A model generated the notes under the pieces. The model was not told the origin of the DNA, searched no databases, and worked only from the letters and a program-made list of their open reading frames with translations. 18,655 bases of DNA from Dysgonomonas gadei ATCC BAA-286 (GTDB lineage Bacteria > Bacteroidota > Bacteroidia > Bacteroidales > Dysgonomonadaceae): positions 391,245 through 409,899 of the forward strand of contig NZ_GL891982.1 in assembly GCF_000213555.1 (NCBI RefSeq), given 5' to 3'. Below are positions 15,928 through 18,655 of this stretch, one piece after another. A program made the position numbers and the translations under genes. Numbering within the stretch: position 1 is the stretch's first letter; the number at the start of each line of letters is the position of its first letter.

Positions 15928-17655
15928 ATGAAACTGACTTATAAGCAACGGATATTCTCCTACTTCTTCATCATATTCGCACTTTTTACAGTGTCCATTA
16001 TAGTATTTGAACAGAAGGAAGAAAAGGCTCAACGTACAAAAGCCCTGGAAGACAGGCTCGACAGCTATGCCGAGATGATACATACTTATATAGAAATGCG
16101 TCACCTGACCGATAGCGACATGGCACACATAGATACCCTGGCCTATATATTACCTGAAGATATCCGTATCAGCATTATAAATATGGATGGAAAGGTTACT
16201 TTCGACAAGGATGTTAAGGATATCAGCACATTGGAAAACCACCTGGACCGTCCCGAGATACGCAATGCCTTGTATCAGAATACAGGTTCCAATATCCGGA
16301 TGTCAGTATCTACCAAGCACGAATATCTCTATTATGCCAAACATTACAAAAAATACTATGTACGTGTAGCCCTGCCATATACCGTGGAGACAAAAAGCAT
16401 GCTCAAAGCCGACAGCTTCTTTATATATATTGTTATCGGTATGTTTGTTATAGTACTGGTTCTGCTGAATTATGCGGCGGGACGATTCGGAAAGTCTATC
16501 TCGCAGCTAAAAACGCTGACTACCAAGATTAAAGATGACAAGCCACTCACCGAGAAAATTGAATTCCCTGATGATGAGTTGGGAGAAATCGGCAAGCAAC
16601 TGGTAACCATACTCAAACAGAAAGAAAACAGTAAGCGGGAAATAGAAGTGGAGAGGGAAAAACTGATACAACATTTCCAGTTTTCGCATGAAGGTATTTG
16701 CATCTTCGACAAAGACTTCAAGAAAATATATGCCAACACACACTTCTTCCAGTATTTCAATTTTATTGTAGACCAGCCTGTTTTCAATCTGGAAGCCATC
16801 ATCAAAGAAGAAGTATTCGATCCTGCGATAGCCTTTATCAGTAAACGGACAAAGGATGAGAACTTCCATACATTCCAACTGAAAAAAAATGGAAAGACTT
16901 TCTCTATCCAGACAATTGTTTTCGAAGACGAAAGTTTCGAGATTACAATAAAAGACATTACACGTACAGAGAAAACACGCCTGCTGAAACAAGAGATGAC
17001 AAACAATATCGCCCATGAACTGAGAACTCCTGTGACAAGCCTGCGTGGATATCTTGAGACACTGGATTCTCAAAAACTGGAAGCCTATAAACAGGCACAG
17101 TTTATTCACAGAGCTCACCAGCAGACCATCCGCCTGTCGAACCTGATAGATGATGTAAGTCTTATCAGCAAGATAGAAGAGGCTCCTGCACAGTTTAAGC
17201 TGGAGAGAGTGAATCTGGCACAGCTCGTTGATGAAGTCAGGATAGATTTAACCGACGGACTGGCTGCAAATGATATAAAACTAAACGTCTCTATCAAAGA
17301 CGACCTGACTATAGACGGGAATTATACCCTGCTCTATTCCATCTTCCGCAACCTTGTAGATAATTCGATCAGCTACGCAGGGCAACATATAGAAATCAAC
17401 ATTAAAAACTATATGGAGGATAATGAATATCTGTATTTTAGCTTCTGCGATACAGGCCGGGGTGTTGACGAACAATATCTGGCTAGGCTTTTCGAACGGT
17501 TCTACCGTGTTAACGAAGGACGCACACGTGATACGGGCGGTTCGGGTTTAGGCTTATCCATTGTAAAGAATGCTGTTCTGTTCCATAAGGGAGAGATACA
17601 GGTTAAAAACCGTGCCGGAGGAGGATTGGAGTTCTTCTTTACTCTGAAAAAATAA
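15928..17655 (+). CDS. phoR: Sensor histidine kinase, PhoR-like
   Basis: Membrane kinase of 575 aa. TM1 lies at about residues 9-27, an extracytoplasmic domain at 28-163, TM2 at 164-181 and a HAMP-like linker at 182-240. A PAS-like domain at about 245-355 starts with FQFSHEGICIFDKDFKKIYAN. The phosphorylated His363 is in NIAHELRTPV. The ATPase domain has the N box NLVDNSISY, the G1 box DTGRG and the G2 box GGSGLGLSIVK. The order matches PhoR, but the ~135-residue extracytoplasmic domain is larger than the almost absent one in E. coli PhoR, as in other Bacteroidetes and Gram-positive PhoR types. It probably phosphorylates the regulator encoded 39 bases upstream. A strong stem-loop follows the stop. 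Confidence 0.92.
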   Translation: MKLTYKQRIFSYFFIIFALFTVSIIVFEQKEEKAQRTKALEDRLDSYAEMIHTYIEMRHLTDSDMAHIDTLAYILPEDIRISIINMDGKVTFDKDVKDISTLENHLDRPEIRNALYQNTGSNIRMSVSTKHEYLYYAKHYKKYYVRVALPYTVETKSMLKADSFFIYIVIGMFVIVLVLLNYAAGRFGKSISQLKTLTTKIKDDKPLTEKIEFPDDELGEIGKQLVTILKQKENSKREIEVEREKLIQHFQFSHEGICIFDKDFKKIYANTHFFQYFNFIVDQPVFNLEAIIKEEVFDPAIAFISKRTKDENFHTFQLKKNGKTFSIQTIVFEDESFEITIKDITRTEKTRLLKQEMTNNIAHELRTPVTSLRGYLETLDSQKLEAYKQAQFIHRAHQQTIRLSNLIDDVSLISKIEEAPAQFKLERVNLAQLVDEVRIDLTDGLAANDIKLNVSIKDDLTIDGNYTLLYSIFRNLVDNSISYAGQHIEINIKNYMEDNEYLYFSFCDTGRGVDEQYLARLFERFYRVNEGRTRDTGGSGLGLSIVKNAVLFHKGEIQVKNRAGGGLEFFFTLKK

Positions 17656-17671
17656 AAGATGATCATGAAAG

Positions 17672-17713
17672 TAAACATAAAAGCATGGGATATTTCCCAT
17701 GCTTTTATGTTTA
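17672..17713. terminator. Strong stem-loop terminator after phoR
   Basis: A 19-bp perfect stem (17672-17690 with 17695-17713) around a 4-base loop TATT, core AAAGCATGGGA / TCCCATGCTTT. The T-run lies inside the 3' arm rather than after it, and the matching A-run would serve the other strand, so it may terminate in both directions. It closes the pst-pho unit just before element copy 2. Confidence 0.85.
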
Positions 17714-17731
17714 TAGAAATTCAATAATGTA

Positions 17732-18266
17732 AATCAGTCGTTGAGATTTAACGTTCAATTTTTATTGACTCCACTTCGTTCCGTCTAAATGTTCATTTTG
17801 GCATTGCCCAAAACGAACCAAAAGGCTAGCGCTCCGCTCCTCGGCGACCCAAAACCGTTTTGACGGCTGAATCAAACAAACGGGCTACCGCCCCGTTTGA
17901 TTCTACGCCGCCTGCAACGGATTGGGTACCCCGCCTGCGTCACTAATGCGCAAGGGCTGACGCACGTGAGGCTAAAGCATGAGAAGCCTCTGTCCTGTCG
18001 CTGCATCGCGGTAACGGCCTCATCCCGCAGGCGGGGCACCCAATCCGTAAAGCGGAGGTGTAGGGCAAAATAGGGTAGCTGCTATACACGGCTGATAATC
18101 CGGTAAAAGATGACTCCGTATTATTTTGCCCCACCGGAGCTGCGGTTTTGGGTCGCCGGAGGGATGCAGCCTTGATTTTTTGTTTCGTTTTGCATCAAGG
18201 CAAAATGAAAAAACAGAAAGGCTGGTGTGTTAGAAAAAATCCAAGGTTAAAAATCAACTACTGATT
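17732..18266. repeat. Interspersed structured element, copy 2
   Basis: Second copy of the element at 61-660, same orientation. The core 17792-18209 has the same 418-nt length as copy 1. The P1 arms (17792-17827, 18168-18209) and P2 arms (17842-17857, 18143-18158) are identical to copy 1. Stem B (17917-17937, 18028-18048) has a single mismatch. The terminal inverted repeats are clearer here: AATCAGTCGTTGAGATTTAA at 17732-17751 against the complement of 18247-18266, 17 of 20 matching. Copy 2 lacks the ~60-bp tail with the tandem duplication of copy 1. The open frame at 17943-18134 (- strand) is not a gene. Confidence 0.85.
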
Positions 18267-18289
18267 AGTATAAATAAATTATGTACCTT

Positions 18290-18655
18290 TTATTCCAACG
18301 CTTCTATCTGCTTAATACTTATTCCCCTGAAGCAATCATCAGCACAGTTACCGGGAGTATATCCACATAACGATATCATGCCGTCGTTTTTTGTTTCAAA
18401 GAGAATATTTGCATCTTTTCTTTCTTTCAGCCAATCCTCTTTCGCCTTTACATAAATGTCGTCCAAAGTCATGGCTATCCAGGCGTGTGTTTCTTTATGA
18501 GTATTTATTTCATCCTCACCTTCTGTCCATTCCATTTCCTCATCTTCGACAGGAGTAAGCTCTTCAGCTATATGTGTATATTCGAAATGCCGTTCTACAA
18601 TTTTTCCGTCTTTAACAGTAATGGTGGTTTCCCACGAGGCCCCTACCCACGTACC
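18290..18655 (-). CDS. Unidentified protein, C-terminal part (runs off the window)
   Basis: The frame stays open from the stop at 18290-18292 to the window edge, giving at least 121 residues. The in-window Met near 18535 is therefore probably internal. The visible part starts GTWVGASWETTITVKDGKIVERHFEY, a beta-strand-like pattern, then an acidic stretch (EDEEMEWTEGEDE) and a helical charged segment (DDIYVKAKEDWLKERKDA). It ends near a Cys pair in GNCADDCFRG. I do not recognise the family. The mix suggests a small secreted or lipid-anchored protein, but the N-terminus is outside the window. It converges with the pho operon, with element copy 2 between them. Confidence 0.65.
   Translation of the reverse strand, partial: GTWVGASWETTITVKDGKIVERHFEYTHIAEELTPVEDEEMEWTEGEDEINTHKETHAWIAMTLDDIYVKAKEDWLKERKDANILFETKNDGMISLCGYTPGNCADDCFRGISIKQIEALE

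Noticed and set aside
16507..17118. 203-codon - strand frame inside phoR
   Set aside because: It is antisense to the PAS and histidine-box region of an intact kinase. There is no independent support.
17943..18134. 63-codon - strand frame within element copy 2
   Set aside because: It lies inside the repeat on the opposite strand to the copy 1 frame, with no start signal and no family pattern.
17732..18266. Target-site duplication around copy 2
   Set aside because: The bases outside the terminal repeats (ending TAATGTA on the left, starting AGTATAA on the right) show no convincing direct repeat.

Overview
The window looks like a chromosomal segment from a Bacteroidetes bacterium. My guess is the order Bacteroidales, close to Dysgonomonas or relatives, but this is inferred from protein character and was not tested. 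The clues are the low-GC sequence, lipoproteins with Bacteroidetes-style lipoboxes, an M16 protease of PqqL type, a candidate -7 box of the TAnnTTTG kind before ppa, and the lack of strong Shine-Dalgarno sites at most starts. I found no rRNA, tRNA, CRISPR array, transposase or phage gene.

Layout. Positions 1-971 carry no convincing gene. They hold a ~600-bp interspersed element (copy 1, 61-660) and a separate palindromic element (734-890) that ends just before the presumed ppa promoter. Then come ppa (inorganic pyrophosphatase) and an overlapping membrane-anchored metallophosphoesterase on the + strand. On the - strand follow a small lipoprotein gene and a YbdG-like MscS channel. On the + strand follow a dgkA-type lipid kinase and a large secreted M16 zinc protease that ends in a clear terminator. 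From 7993 to 17655 lies a phosphate-acquisition region: an outer-membrane porin, a WG-repeat lipoprotein, pstS-pstC-pstA-pstB, phoU, and a PhoB/PhoR-type two-component system. A 19-bp perfect stem-loop closes it. It is followed by a second copy of the interspersed element (17732-18266) and the 3' part of an unidentified - strand gene that runs off the window.

How it works together. The porin would bring phosphate across the outer membrane. PstS binds it, PstC/PstA/PstB import it, and PhoU links transport state to the PhoR kinase and PhoB regulator. Upstream of both the porin and pstS I see the same array of three TAAC-like units at exact 11-bp spacing. This is the geometry expected of a PhoB/OmpR-family site and suggests the two transcription units share control by the regulator encoded here. 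The WG-repeat gene between them lacks the array and is cut off from the porin by a terminator.

The least explained feature is the pair of direct repeats. Their 418-nt cores are the same length in both copies and about 95% identical by hand comparison. Each can fold into nested stems around a multi-branched junction. Nearly all differences fall outside the long stems. The elements have ~20-bp imperfect terminal inverted repeats and no credible protein, so they look like a MITE-like or structured-RNA element.
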